Below, one piece after another: positions 33,871-43,374 of a DNA stretch of 64,000 nt; position 1 is the first letter of the stretch, and every line of letters begins with the position of its first letter. The stretch covers positions 310,001 through 374,000 of the forward strand of contig NTLF01000020.1 of assembly GCA_002631855.1 (NCBI GenBank), given 5' to 3'. The translations under genes were made by a program, and so were the position numbers. Source of the stretch: Zunongwangia sp. ESRF-bin46. GTDB taxonomy: Bacteria > Bacteroidota > Bacteroidia > Flavobacteriales > Flavobacteriaceae. Below the pieces are notes generated by a model, which did no database searches, was not told the DNA's origin, and was given only the letters and a program-made list of their open reading frames with translations.

Positions 33871-34797
33871 ATGGAAAAACTTTTAGTAGCAAACAATGTT
33901 TCCAAAACATTTGGCAAGCACAAAGCGATAAATAACATTTCAGTTGAGGTGCCAAAAGGAAGCGTTTTTGGTTTGTTAGGTCCTAACGGAGCAGGAAAAA
34001 CAACTTTTATTCGTGTAATCAATCAAATCACCATGCCCGATACTGGGGAGGTGATTTTGGATGGTGAAAAACTACAACCGCACCACATACAATATATTGG
34101 ATATTTACCTGAAGAACGGGGTCTGTACAAGTCCATGAAAGTAGGAGAACAGGCTTTGTATTTAGCTCAATTAAAAGGGCTGAGTAAAACCGAAGCTAAA
34201 GAACGGCTAAAATATTGGTTTGACCGATTGGAAATTGGCGATTGGTGGAACAAAAAAATACAAGAACTATCCAAAGGGATGGCACAAAAAATTCAATTTG
34301 TGGTTACCGTAATGCACAACCCAAAACTGTTGATTTTTGATGAACCTTTTAGTGGTTTCGACCCTATAAATGCTAACTTAATAAAAGACGAAATATTAAA
34401 ATTGCGCGATGATGGGGCAACGATAATTTTTTCAACACATCGTATGGAGTCAGTTGAAGAAATGTGCGACCATATTGCGCTTATCAATAAAGGAAACAAA
34501 ATATTGGACGGTAAATTGGTCGATATTAAACGAGAATATAAATCGAACACCTATGAGGTTGGTATTCAGGCAGAATACCCCGATGTGGTCACGGCCGATT
34601 TAAAAGAGAAATTCAAATTATTTCCAGCAACTTTTAAAAGCATTAATAACGAATTACAGTATAAAATTCAGATTCCAGAAACGCATACCGCCAACGATTT
34701 AATCACGTATTTAACTGGAAAAGGAGAGCTTACCCATTTTGTAGAGGTAATCCCTTCAGCAAACGATATTTTTATAGAAACTGTACGTAACAACTAA
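33871..34797 (+). CDS. ABC transporter ATP-binding protein (NatA-like)
   Basis: ATPase of an ABC-2 type exporter. Walker A GPNGAGKTT, Q-loop region YLPEERGLY, signature LSKGMAQKIQF, Walker B LLIFDEPFSGFDP and the H-loop STHRM are all present. A C-terminal domain of about 85 residues (NTYEVGIQAEYPDVV ... FVEVIPSANDIFIETV) is typical of the NatA/DUF4162 type. A near-consensus box TATCTTTA lies upstream. It is the first of five tightly packed genes (gaps 10, 2, 9 and 6 bases) with a permease, a mechanosensitive channel, an outer-membrane protein and a response regulator. Confidence 0.93.
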   Translation: MEKLLVANNVSKTFGKHKAINNISVEVPKGSVFGLLGPNGAGKTTFIRVINQITMPDTGEVILDGEKLQPHHIQYIGYLPEERGLYKSMKVGEQALYLAQLKGLSKTEAKERLKYWFDRLEIGDWWNKKIQELSKGMAQKIQFVVTVMHNPKLLIFDEPFSGFDPINANLIKDEILKLRDDGATIIFSTHRMESVEEMCDHIALINKGNKILDGKLVDIKREYKSNTYEVGIQAEYPDVVTADLKEKFKLFPATFKSINNELQYKIQIPETHTANDLITYLTGKGELTHFVEVIPSANDIFIETVRNN

Positions 34798-34807
34798 TCA
34801 ATAGGAT

Positions 34808-36115
34808 ATGAATCATCTTTCCCTAATATTAAAAAGAGAGTACTTAAATAAAGTAAGAAACAAGTCCTTTATCATCATGACGTTCTTAAGTCCGTTGATA
34901 TTGGTTGGTATTTTTACGTTGGTTGCCTATTTGTCTGATGTTAATAGCGATAGCATACGAACCATTACGATTTTGGACGAAAGCAACCTGTTTGTCGATG
35001 AGTTTGAAGATACCGGTTCAATAGACTATAAGCCATTGAGTGATATTTCACTTTCTGAAGCAAAAAAACTATCTGAAGAATCAGAATATTACGGTTTTTT
35101 GTACATCCCCAAGACACAAACAATTGATGAGCTTGCCAACAAGATTACTTTTTATTCTGAAGATTCACCGTCTTTAACCATTATGGACGATATTCAGGAT
35201 GCCATTGAAGAAAAAGTAAACAAAGAAAAACTTCAGGAAGCCGGAATAGACCCAAATAAGATTGATGAACTTCGCATAAAAATTGATACAAACTTAGAAA
35301 CCTATGCTGGGCAAGAAACCTCAAAATTGGGCTCAGGTCTTAAATTAATTTTTGGTGGTGCAGCTGGATATTTACTGTTTATGTTCATCATTATCTACGG
35401 AAATATGATTATGCGTAGTGTAATTGAAGAAAAGACTAGTAGGATTATTGAGGTGATCATCTCTTCAGTAAAACCGATGAAGCTTTTATTGGGTAAAATT
35501 TTCGGTACAACCTTAGCGGGAATCACTCAGTTTTTAGCTTGGATTATATTAATAGGTGTGTTTAGCATTGTAGTGACTTCAATTTTAGGGATAGATCCTT
35601 CATCTGTACAAACCCCGCAACAGCAAATGCTTGAAGCCAATGGTAGCGGCGCAGAGCAAATAGCATTAGAAGTGATTCACGAAATAAACTCGTTACCTAT
35701 TGCTAATTTAATTATCATGTTTGTCCTATTCTTTATTGGAGGGTACTTGTTATATGCATCTTTATATGCGGCCATTGGTGCTGCTGTTGATAGTGAAACG
35801 GATACACAACAATTTATGATGCCTATATTAATGCCTTTAATATTGGCGGTTTATGTAGGTTTCTTTACCGTAATTGATAACCCTCATGGTACGGTATCAC
35901 AAATATTTTCTTTTATACCTTTTACTTCACCTGTAGTCATGTTAATGCGTATTCCATTTGGTGTGCCTATTTGGCAACAAATTGTATCAGTAGTTATTTT
36001 ATTTGGTACATTTATGGGTACAGTTTGGTTCGCTTCAAAAATTTACCGAGTTGGTATTTTAATGTATGGAAAAAAGGCGAGCTATAAAGAGATTATCAAG
36101 TGGCTTAAATACTAA
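34808..36115 (+). CDS. ABC-2 type permease (NatB-like)
   Basis: Membrane partner of the preceding ATPase. One N-terminal helix (SFIIMTFLSPLILVGIFTLVAYL) is followed by a large extracytoplasmic domain (about 45-175) and five or six further helices. Conserved marks are IIYGNMIMRSVIEEKTSRIIEVIISSVKPMKLLLGKIFG, then a TDTQQFMMPILMPLILAVYVG loop. NatAB systems export sodium in Bacillus; relatives export other ions or drugs. The substrate here is unknown, but the adjacent MscS channel hints at ion or osmotic balance. Confidence 0.92.
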   Translation: MNHLSLILKREYLNKVRNKSFIIMTFLSPLILVGIFTLVAYLSDVNSDSIRTITILDESNLFVDEFEDTGSIDYKPLSDISLSEAKKLSEESEYYGFLYIPKTQTIDELANKITFYSEDSPSLTIMDDIQDAIEEKVNKEKLQEAGIDPNKIDELRIKIDTNLETYAGQETSKLGSGLKLIFGGAAGYLLFMFIIIYGNMIMRSVIEEKTSRIIEVIISSVKPMKLLLGKIFGTTLAGITQFLAWIILIGVFSIVVTSILGIDPSSVQTPQQQMLEANGSGAEQIALEVIHEINSLPIANLIIMFVLFFIGGYLLYASLYAAIGAAVDSETDTQQFMMPILMPLILAVYVGFFTVIDNPHGTVSQIFSFIPFTSPVVMLMRIPFGVPIWQQIVSVVILFGTFMGTVWFASKIYRVGILMYGKKASYKEIIKWLKY

Positions 36116-36117
36116 AG

Positions 36118-37014
36118 ATGATTCAGCAGGAAAAGGTTTCTGAAAAAATAGAACATGTAGTAAAAAACGATATTTGGGGAAATATTAAAGAATTTCTTCA
36201 ACTAGGCTTCCATTTTGGCGAAGGTGACAAACAGGTTAATATAACCATTGGGTTGCTATTGCTGGTAATTATCTCCTTCCTTATAGCAAGTTTTATATTA
36301 AAATGGATACGAAAACTCTACACACGAAAAATGCAAGAAACAGATAAGCGTAAGTTTATCAGTGTTTTTAAGTTTATAAAGTATGTTACGTATATTCTTG
36401 TAGTTTTTATTGTTTTAAGTGTTGCCGGATTTAACATTACTCCTTTTTTAGCGGCATCAGCGGCATTGTTGGTTGGTTTGGGGTTGGCACTTCAAGACCT
36501 TTTTAAAGATATAATTGGTGGTATTTTCATTATTCTTGATAAATCATTGTTAGTAGGGGACATTATAGAACTAAACAGCAAAGTTGGCAGGGTGATCGAT
36601 ATTAAGCTACGTACTACACGTGCCATTACTCGTGATGATAAGATTATCATTATCCCTAATCATAAGTTTATTACCGATACTATATACAATTACACCCAGA
36701 ACCATCGAACTACTAGAGAGTTTGTAAGAGTTGGTGTTGCTTATGGAAGTGATACAACTTTGGTTAAAGAATTGCTCTTACAAAGTGCCGAAAAACAAAA
36801 AGGTGTGTTAAAAAGTCCTAAACCTTTCGTATTATTTGAGGATTTTGGAGATTCAGCGCTTATATTTAGTATCTACTTTTATATCGGTGATAGTTTTGTA
36901 GATCCCCGAATTAAAAGTGAAATGCGTTTTCGTATAGACCAACTGTTTAGAGAAAACCAAATTACTATCCCGTTCCCGCAACGCGATGTACACTTATTTC
37001 AAACTAAAAAATAA
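36118..37014 (+). CDS. MscS-family mechanosensitive ion channel
   Basis: Small-conductance mechanosensitive channel of 298 residues. Three membrane helices: TIGLLLLVIISFLIASFILKW, KYVTYILVVFIVLSVAGF and the pore helix ITPFLAASAALLVGLGLALQDLFKDIIGG, rich in Ala/Gly as in MscS TM3. The soluble part follows with the beta domain (VGDIIELNSKVGRVIDIKLRTT, TRDDKIIIIPNHKFI) and the mixed C-terminal domain. It lets ions and small solutes out during hypo-osmotic shock. It is the third gene of the five-gene operon, with only two bases between it and the permease. Confidence 0.95.
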   Translation: MIQQEKVSEKIEHVVKNDIWGNIKEFLQLGFHFGEGDKQVNITIGLLLLVIISFLIASFILKWIRKLYTRKMQETDKRKFISVFKFIKYVTYILVVFIVLSVAGFNITPFLAASAALLVGLGLALQDLFKDIIGGIFIILDKSLLVGDIIELNSKVGRVIDIKLRTTRAITRDDKIIIIPNHKFITDTIYNYTQNHRTTREFVRVGVAYGSDTTLVKELLLQSAEKQKGVLKSPKPFVLFEDFGDSALIFSIYFYIGDSFVDPRIKSEMRFRIDQLFRENQITIPFPQRDVHLFQTKK

Positions 37015-37023
37015 AGAACGACT

Positions 37024-37956
37024 TTGATAAACAAACACAATCAACAAATTAAAAAAGTATTTACAACATTTCTTATTTTAATTTGCACTGCAACTTTTGC
37101 TCAAACTACCGATCTTGCTAGAGTAGAATATTTAAATATTCCTTTTTCAAAATCAGATAATTCAATTAGTAGATATAGAGCGCTAGTTCAAGCACCAATC
37201 CCTTTAGATGAAGAAAAGAATAGTATTTTTGTTGTAAGTTTGGAATACCGTTACATAGATTTTTCATTAAAAGATACTGAAGATATTTCTGCTTTTGGAG
37301 ACAATCTAGTTGACTCGTCTCAAGACATGAGACTTAATTTAGGGTATACCTGGAAATATAATAAAGATTGGCGTTTTGGTGTTAGGGTAGGGGCTCGAAT
37401 AAACTCTACTTTAGAAGGTGAAATTGTAAATGACGACCTTATTTACGAAGGAGGTATTTACGCTATTTTAGATAAAAAGAAGGATACTACTATTGCCAAA
37501 CCCTATCGACTAATATTAGGACTTACATATTCTAGTACACCCGGCCGAAATTACCCATTGCCACTAATTAATTACTTTAGAGAGTTCCGTCCAAACTGGA
37601 CATTCACTCTCGGAGTACCAAAAACCAATGTTCGCCATTATTTAAATGATAGCCATAAAGACGCTATACAAGCTTTTGCTACGTTAGATAATATTTTTGC
37701 GAACCTTCAAACTAATTTTGTTCCAATGTCAAGTCAAAATCCTAATAATAAGCAGGTAGAAAATATTGAACATACGGTTGGACTTTTAGGATTAGGCTAT
37801 GAACACTTTTTTACAGACCATTTATTGTTTTATGGCTATGCCGCACATTCAGTTTATAACAACTTTAGGATGGAAAACAATGATGGTGAAAAAATCTATG
37901 AAATTAATTCTACAAACACCCCTTATTTTCGAGCTGGGTTTAAATTTAAATACTAA
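37024..37956 (+). CDS. DUF6268 outer-membrane beta-barrel protein
   Basis: Exported protein of 310 residues. There is no ATG near the 5' end; the TTG at 37024 gives a signal peptide (VFTTFLILICTATFAQ) and is the only plausible start. The mature part has alternating strands with DUF6268 features: LARVEYLNIPFSKSDNSISRY, AFGDNLVDSSQDMRLNLGYTWKYN, RLILGLTYSSTPGRNYPLPLI, FTLGVPKTNVRHYL and TPYFRAGFKFKY at the end, where the final aromatic suits outer-membrane insertion. It sits between the MscS channel and the response regulator, so an envelope link is likely, but no function is known. Confidence 0.82.
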   Translation: MINKHNQQIKKVFTTFLILICTATFAQTTDLARVEYLNIPFSKSDNSISRYRALVQAPIPLDEEKNSIFVVSLEYRYIDFSLKDTEDISAFGDNLVDSSQDMRLNLGYTWKYNKDWRFGVRVGARINSTLEGEIVNDDLIYEGGIYAILDKKKDTTIAKPYRLILGLTYSSTPGRNYPLPLINYFREFRPNWTFTLGVPKTNVRHYLNDSHKDAIQAFATLDNIFANLQTNFVPMSSQNPNNKQVENIEHTVGLLGLGYEHFFTDHLLFYGYAAHSVYNNFRMENNDGEKIYEINSTNTPYFRAGFKFKY

Positions 37957-37962
37957 CAACCA

Positions 37963-39126
37963 ATGCCTAAGATTTTAATAATTGAAGACGAAGCCGCTAT
38001 TCGGCGTGTGCTGGTAAAAATTCTAACTGAAGAAAACGACACCTACGAAGTTACGGAAGCCGAAGATGGTCTAGAAGGCACCGAACTTATTAAAGATAAA
38101 GATTTCGATCTCGTCTTGTGCGATATTAAAATGCCAAAAATGGATGGGGTAGAAGTACTGGAATCCATAAAAAAAATAAAACCAGAAACACCTATTGTCA
38201 TGATCTCTGGCCATGGCGATATTGATACCGCAGTAAATACCATGCGAATGGGTGCGTTCGATTATATTTCAAAACCACCAGACTTAAATCGCTTACTTAA
38301 CACGGTCCGGATAGCCTTAGACAGGAAAGAATTAGTGGTTGAAAACACTCGTTTAAAGAAAAAGGTAAGTAAGAATTACCAAATGATTGGGGAGTCTGAA
38401 GAAGTTGTCCACATTAAGGATATGATCGAAAAAGTAGCTCCAACCGAAGCAAGGGTTCTAATTACTGGTCCTAACGGAACTGGTAAAGAATTGGTAGCTC
38501 ACTGGTTGCATCAAAAAAGCGATCGTAATAAAGGACCAATGATTGAGGTTAATTGTGCCGCCATACCAAGTGAGTTAATTGAAAGTGAGCTGTTTGGTCA
38601 TGTAAAGGGAGCTTTTACCAATGCCAATAAAGATCGTGCAGGTAAATTTGAAGCTGCCAATAAAGGAACAATTTTTCTAGACGAAGTAGGCGATATGAGT
38701 CTTTCCGCACAAGCAAAAGTATTACGGGCACTTCAAGAAAATAAAGTACAGCGTGTAGGTAGTGATAAAGATATAAAAGTAAATGTACGCGTTGTTGCTG
38801 CTACCAATAAGGACTTAAAAAAAGAAATTGAAGAAGGCAATTTCAGGGAAGATTTATACCATCGATTAGCAGTAATTTTAATTAAAGTTCCACCGTTAAA
38901 CGAACGTCGAGACGATATTCCGCTATTGGTAGAATATTTTAGTAAAAAGATAGCTGATGAACACGGGACAGCCCACAAGAAATTTTCTGACAAAGCCTTA
39001 AAAAAATTAAAAGAATACGACTGGACAGGTAATATTCGAGAGCTTCGTAATGTTGTAGAACGTTTAATAATATTAGGCGGGGCCGAAGTAAGTGAAAAGG
39101 ATGTAAAACTATTTGCTAGTAAATAA
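37963..39126 (+). CDS. NtrC-type response regulator lacking a DNA-binding domain
   Basis: Receiver domain (acid pocket EDE near residue 8-10, phospho-Asp 54 in LVLCDIKMPKMDG, Lys in YISKPPD) plus a sigma-54-type AAA+ domain: Walker A GPNGTGKE (170-177), Walker B TIFLDE (237-242), and the R-finger region DLYHRLAVILIKVPPLNERRDDIPLL. Two things are odd. The sigma-54 contact loop, normally GAFTGA, is GAFTNA (217-222). The protein ends at residue 387 just after NIRELRNVVERLIILGG, with no Fis-type helix-turn-helix; only 32 bases separate its stop from the next gene, so no remnant is hidden. It may activate from solution or control something other than a DNA-bound enhancer. Last gene of the operon; no sensor kinase is adjacent. 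Confidence 0.92.
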   Translation: MPKILIIEDEAAIRRVLVKILTEENDTYEVTEAEDGLEGTELIKDKDFDLVLCDIKMPKMDGVEVLESIKKIKPETPIVMISGHGDIDTAVNTMRMGAFDYISKPPDLNRLLNTVRIALDRKELVVENTRLKKKVSKNYQMIGESEEVVHIKDMIEKVAPTEARVLITGPNGTGKELVAHWLHQKSDRNKGPMIEVNCAAIPSELIESELFGHVKGAFTNANKDRAGKFEAANKGTIFLDEVGDMSLSAQAKVLRALQENKVQRVGSDKDIKVNVRVVAATNKDLKKEIEEGNFREDLYHRLAVILIKVPPLNERRDDIPLLVEYFSKKIADEHGTAHKKFSDKALKKLKEYDWTGNIRELRNVVERLIILGGAEVSEKDVKLFASK

Positions 39127-39158
39127 TAATTTATGTGCTGTAATTAGCACGTGACTTT

Positions 39159-40190
39159 TTATTTAGGAGGAAACAATATTGGTAGTCTATAAACACGGTC
39201 ATGTTCAGGTTTTCCTGAAGCATTGGAACGGTTAAATACCAAATAGCCACGTTCATCATCGGGGGCATTAAAAACTATCTCTTTTTCAAATGCGACAAAA
39301 TTTTCGGTCATCCAATTGTCTTTTGCTTCAATAATTCCTGAAACCAGTTCATTACCATTCGCGTCTTCTAGTTTGAAAGGAAAGCTACCTTCAAAAAACC
39401 AATAACCGCGGGCTTTTCCTTTGATTGTTAACGGTGAAGAGATATCTTTATTAGGAAGCGGTTTCTCAATCTGTATCAATTCTGCTATTTGCTTTTTTTC
39501 TTGGTCTGCGTCAAAGAAAGTTAAAGATTCTATCATTTTATACAATCTTTCAATATCCGAGTCAGCAATTTTTCCGAAAAATTTTACTGAATCTTCACCC
39601 ATAGGATCGCAAGATTCCATTGGTTTAGATTCTCCAGCAACACTAAAACAAGTTGCATTAAAATTATCTATTGGCAAGTGAATAAAGATGGTTCCATATT
39701 CATCCCAATCCTTTGGATGTTCATCAACTTTCAGCATAAATGCCCAAGGTTGATCGTTTTCCAATAGAAAAACTTTTGACTTTTCTTTATTTAGTTTAAA
39801 ATTGACAGGCAACGATTTTCCCCAATCATTAAAAGAGAGTTGCTTACCGTTAGGCATTTCAGTTCCGAAGCCTTTGGGCATAAAGCTTATGTAAAATGCC
39901 TCAGGTGCTTCATGAAATGCAAAAGGAGGATCTTGATTGGGTTTCTTTTCATATAAATTTATAACAGGAGTATTTCCAGGTAGTTTACTTTCTAGCACGG
40001 TAAATGTTGGTGGAAAATCAATCGCAAAATGCCATGTGTTATTACGGTAGGGTGTCATTTCTGTAGAATCTTTGGGTAATTCTTTTTCTATTGTTTCAGA
40101 ATTGTCCTCCGTATCTTTTTCACCTTTTGGCTCATTACAGCTTAAAAGCAGTAGAGGGATAAATATGAATGTAAAATGTAATAGTCTCAT
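39159..40190 (-). CDS. Lipoprotein with C-terminal Gmad2 immunoglobulin-like domain
   Basis: Lipoprotein of 343 residues, lipobox LLSCNE (Cys 18) and an acidic linker. The first domain (about 50-225; NTWHFAIDFPPTFTVLES, then NATCFSVAGESKPMESCDP) is unassigned and carries two Cys that could form a disulfide. The C-terminal ~100 residues are a Gmad2-type domain: IEKPLPNKDISSPLTIKGKARGYWFFEGSFPFKL in outline, with GIIEAKDNWM and RGYLVFNRSNASG. Gmad2 domains are found in bacterial surface proteins near germination or adhesion functions. The exact role is unknown. Convergent with the preceding operon. Confidence 0.8.
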   Translation of the reverse strand: MRLLHFTFIFIPLLLLSCNEPKGEKDTEDNSETIEKELPKDSTEMTPYRNNTWHFAIDFPPTFTVLESKLPGNTPVINLYEKKPNQDPPFAFHEAPEAFYISFMPKGFGTEMPNGKQLSFNDWGKSLPVNFKLNKEKSKVFLLENDQPWAFMLKVDEHPKDWDEYGTIFIHLPIDNFNATCFSVAGESKPMESCDPMGEDSVKFFGKIADSDIERLYKMIESLTFFDADQEKKQIAELIQIEKPLPNKDISSPLTIKGKARGYWFFEGSFPFKLEDANGNELVSGIIEAKDNWMTENFVAFEKEIVFNAPDDERGYLVFNRSNASGKPEHDRVYRLPILFPPK

Positions 40191-40312
40191 TTACAGTTTG
40201 TTTTAAAATAATTTACAGAATTCAACAGAAAAAAAGTTTAAAATTTTATTAAAATCAATAGGATTTCCCTGTTAAAACAAATGCCTTCAAAAAAACTTTT
40301 ATCTTTATCAAT

Positions 40313-41191
40313 ATGAAAAAAATAGATATTTCCGATTTTAAAGTTGAAAAAGAGGTAGAAATTTCAGCCTTAAAAACAGCTATAGATTTAAATGCTACTA
40401 AAGACGAAATAAAGGATGCTTTGAAAACAACCCGGAAAGATTTGGCGAAGTTTCAAGACACTATGTATGCACACGGAAAGTATGCTGCATTAATTTGTTT
40501 ACAAGGAATGGATACGGCAGGGAAAGATAGCTTGATTCGTGAAGTTTTTGAAGAGTTTAACAGCCGTGGGGTTGTAGTGCACAGTTTTAAAACGCCTTCT
40601 AAAAACGAATTGAAACACGATTATCTTTGGCGTCATTACATAGCGTTGCCACAACGTGGGAAGTTTGGTGTTTTTAACCGGACACACTATGAAAATGTAT
40701 TGGTAACTCGAGTACACCCCGAATATATTTTAAATGAAAATTTGCCTGATGTCACTAAAGTTTCAGATATTGATGAATCCTTTTGGCAGAAACGATTTGA
40801 GCAAATTAATTCTTTCGAAAAAACACTTTCAGAAAACGGTACAATTGTATTTAAATTCTTTTTGAATATTAGTAAAGATGAGCAAAAACACCGACTGCTA
40901 AGACGGCTAAATAAAAAGAATAAAAACTGGAAATTCTCACCCGGGGATTTAAAAGAGCGTAAACTCTGGGATGAATATATGAAATGTTACGAAGCCCTTC
41001 TAAATAATACATCTACCGATTACGCACCTTGGTATGTGATACCTTCAGATAGTAAACCCACTGCCCGATATTTGGTGTCAAAAATTTTATATGAAGTTAT
41101 GACAAGCTTTAAAGACATAAAAGAACCCGAATTAGAACCTGAAATAAAAGCTAAGATTTCAGAATATAAAAATCAATTGGAAAACGAATAG
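40313..41191 (+). CDS. Polyphosphate kinase 2 family protein
   Basis: PPK2-type enzyme of 292 residues that moves phosphate between polyphosphate and nucleotides. Walker A is GMDTAGKDS (65-73), and family marks are VVVHSFKTPSKNELKHDYLWRHY, GKFGVFNRTHYENVLVTRVHP, FKFFLNISKDEQKHRLLRR and the lid/Walker B region KLWDEYMKCYEALLNNTST with APWYVIPSDSK. The sequence resembles the class that phosphorylates AMP or ADP using polyphosphate, but the class cannot be fixed from these motifs. Single gene, near-consensus TATCTTTA box just upstream. Confidence 0.93.
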   Translation: MKKIDISDFKVEKEVEISALKTAIDLNATKDEIKDALKTTRKDLAKFQDTMYAHGKYAALICLQGMDTAGKDSLIREVFEEFNSRGVVVHSFKTPSKNELKHDYLWRHYIALPQRGKFGVFNRTHYENVLVTRVHPEYILNENLPDVTKVSDIDESFWQKRFEQINSFEKTLSENGTIVFKFFLNISKDEQKHRLLRRLNKKNKNWKFSPGDLKERKLWDEYMKCYEALLNNTSTDYAPWYVIPSDSKPTARYLVSKILYEVMTSFKDIKEPELEPEIKAKISEYKNQLENE

Positions 41192-41247
41192 CTTAGATTA
41201 CAATGAATATTAATTTATGTCGTTATTCAAATTGAAAAATCTCCTTT

Positions 41248-42660
41248 ATGAAAAAACTACTTACCTTACTGCTTATTACTTTATTTTTCTCTCAAGCTAA
41301 CGCCCAAAAAACCCATATTGAAGATTCCCTTACCATCCGAAATATTTATGATATGGCTTTGCTCAATGGTAAAAGTTACGACTGGCTAGATCACCTTTCC
41401 AACGAAATTGGGGGCAGACTCTCAGGATCATTAGAAGCAGAAAAAGCTGTGAAATATACTGAAGCCGAACTAACCAAACTTGGACTGGATAAAGTTTGGT
41501 TACAACCTGTTATGGTGCCAAAGTGGACTCGTGGCTCTAAAGAATATGCTTATATCGAGACCGCGCCAGGGCTCTCAACAACAACCGATATTTGTGCATT
41601 GGGTGGCTCTGTGCCAACACCTGCCTTAGGATTAAAAGCAGAAGTAATTGAAGTACAAGGCCTGGACGACCTTGAAAAATACGGTAGGGAGCAAATAGAA
41701 GGTAAGATTGTTTTCTACAACCGTCCTATGCAAGCCAATTTGATTAACACTTTTGAAGCCTATGGCGGTTGTGTAGATCAACGCTATGCCGGCGCTATGG
41801 AAGCTGCCAAATACGGAGCTGTTGGTATTGTAGTGCGTTCCATGAATTTACGTAAAGACGATTTACCACATACAGGCACCATGAGTTATGGCGATACGCC
41901 TGCCAATCAAAGAATTCCTGCTTGTGCCATTAGTACAAACGGAGCCGATTATTTAAGTAGGGCATTGGGTATTAAGCCAGATCTTAAATTTTACTTCAAA
42001 CAAAACTGCAAAACGTATGATGATGTACAGTCACATAATGTGATAGGCGAAATCACCGGTACCACGTACCCCGATAAATATATTGTTGTAGGTGGTCATT
42101 TAGATTCTTGGGATTTGGGTGACGGTTCTCACGACGATGGTGCAGGTTGCGTACAGTCTATGGAAGTATTACGGTTGTTTAAAGAAATAAACTACAAGCC
42201 AAAACACAGTATTCGTGTTGTATTATTTATGAATGAAGAAAACGGTCTTCGCGGCGGAAAGAAATATGCCGAACAAGCAAGACTGAAAAATGAACAACAC
42301 ATTTTTGCATTAGAAAGCGATGCCGGTGGTTTTACCCCAAGAGGTTTTTCATTTGATACCGATGCCGCAAACTTTGCACAAATTGAAAGTTGGAAACCAT
42401 TATTTGAACCGTATTTAATCCATTCGTTTACTAAAGGCGGAAGTGGAGCAGATATTGGTCCGTTAAAAGATGAAAATATTGTCTTGGCAGGGTTACGTCC
42501 CGATTCACAGCGCTATTTTGATCATCACCACGCCGCTAATGATACGTTCGATGCCATTAACAAACGCGAATTGGAACTTGGCGGTGCCACTATGGCAAGC
42601 TTGGTATACCTTATCGATAAATATGGAACCAAAACCGAAATGAGCACCGTTAAAAACTAA
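41248..42660 (+). CDS. Exported M28-family aminopeptidase with PA domain
   Basis: Secreted zinc peptidase of 470 residues. Signal peptide to about 19 (FFSQANAQ). A protease-associated (PA) domain lies at about 120-260 and is inserted before the catalytic core. The di-zinc site is seen as HLDSWDLGDGSHDDGAG (His, Asp and catalytic Asp), MNEENGLRGG (Glu-Glu) , ESDAGGF and the final His in FDHHHAANDTFD. This matches plasma glutamate carboxypeptidase-like M28 enzymes in Bacteroidetes. Four bases separate it from the next gene, so the pair may be co-transcribed. Confidence 0.93.
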   Translation: MKKLLTLLLITLFFSQANAQKTHIEDSLTIRNIYDMALLNGKSYDWLDHLSNEIGGRLSGSLEAEKAVKYTEAELTKLGLDKVWLQPVMVPKWTRGSKEYAYIETAPGLSTTTDICALGGSVPTPALGLKAEVIEVQGLDDLEKYGREQIEGKIVFYNRPMQANLINTFEAYGGCVDQRYAGAMEAAKYGAVGIVVRSMNLRKDDLPHTGTMSYGDTPANQRIPACAISTNGADYLSRALGIKPDLKFYFKQNCKTYDDVQSHNVIGEITGTTYPDKYIVVGGHLDSWDLGDGSHDDGAGCVQSMEVLRLFKEINYKPKHSIRVVLFMNEENGLRGGKKYAEQARLKNEQHIFALESDAGGFTPRGFSFDTDAANFAQIESWKPLFEPYLIHSFTKGGSGADIGPLKDENIVLAGLRPDSQRYFDHHHAANDTFDAINKRELELGGATMASLVYLIDKYGTKTEMSTVKN

Positions 42661-42663
42661 ACA

Positions 42664-43374
42664 ATGAGTTTTTTAACAGCAGAATGGAGACGATTAGCCT
42701 TTGCTAATTATGAAGTAAATCCTAAATCACTACAAAAGTACCTTCCTGCTCATACCGAATTAGACACGTTTAACGGTACATATTACGCAAGTTTGGTTGG
42801 CTTTATGTTTAAAAATGTAAAGCTTCTAGGTGTAAAAGTACCTTATCACGTAAACTTTGAAGAGGTAAACTTACGTTTTTACGTTCGTTATAAATCTGAA
42901 ACCGGCTGGAAACGTGGCGTTGTGTTCGTAAAAGAAATTGTGCCAAAACAAGCTGTAACTTTTATAGCAAATGTTTTTTACAATGAACGGTATGAAACAC
43001 AAAAAATGAGTCATATCTGGAAAAGCAGTAATGATAGTCTCATTACGGAATACCATTGGTTACAAAAAGGGGAAGAGCAGTTTTTTAAATTAGAAACTGA
43101 ATTAAATCCACACTTTATTCAACCAAACTCTAAAGATGAATTTATCACAGAACATTATTGGGGCTATGGTAAGAAAACGGATTTAAAAACTACCGAATAT
43201 GAAGTTAGACATCCTAAATGGGATGTTTACAATGTGAAAAATTATGAAGTTCAAGTAGATTTTGCTGCGAATTACGGGGCTGATTTTGAGTTTTTAAACA
43301 CGGCAACACCAACTTCAGTTATGCTTGCTGAAGGCTCACCTATTAGTATCGAGGGAAAAAATATCATCAAGTAG
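42664..43374 (+). CDS. DUF2071 (YqjF-like) protein
   Basis: Cytoplasmic protein of 236 residues with the DUF2071 pattern: LTAEWRRLAFANYEVNPKSLQKYLP, GTYYASLVGFMF, VPYHVNFEEVNLRFYVRY, GVVFVKEIVPKQAV and ITEHYWGYGKKTD. It is similar to the acetoacetate decarboxylase-like fold but lacks an assigned activity. It follows the M28 peptidase by three bases and abuts the stop codon of the convergent DUF1853 gene. Confidence 0.88.
   Translation: MSFLTAEWRRLAFANYEVNPKSLQKYLPAHTELDTFNGTYYASLVGFMFKNVKLLGVKVPYHVNFEEVNLRFYVRYKSETGWKRGVVFVKEIVPKQAVTFIANVFYNERYETQKMSHIWKSSNDSLITEYHWLQKGEEQFFKLETELNPHFIQPNSKDEFITEHYWGYGKKTDLKTTEYEVRHPKWDVYNVKNYEVQVDFAANYGADFEFLNTATPTSVMLAEGSPISIEGKNIIK

Noticed and set aside
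39124-39158. Frameshift that removes the Fis domain of the NtrC-like regulator
   Set aside because: The frame ends with two TAA/TAA-like stops and only 32 bases remain before the next gene, which hold no helix-turn-helix in any frame.
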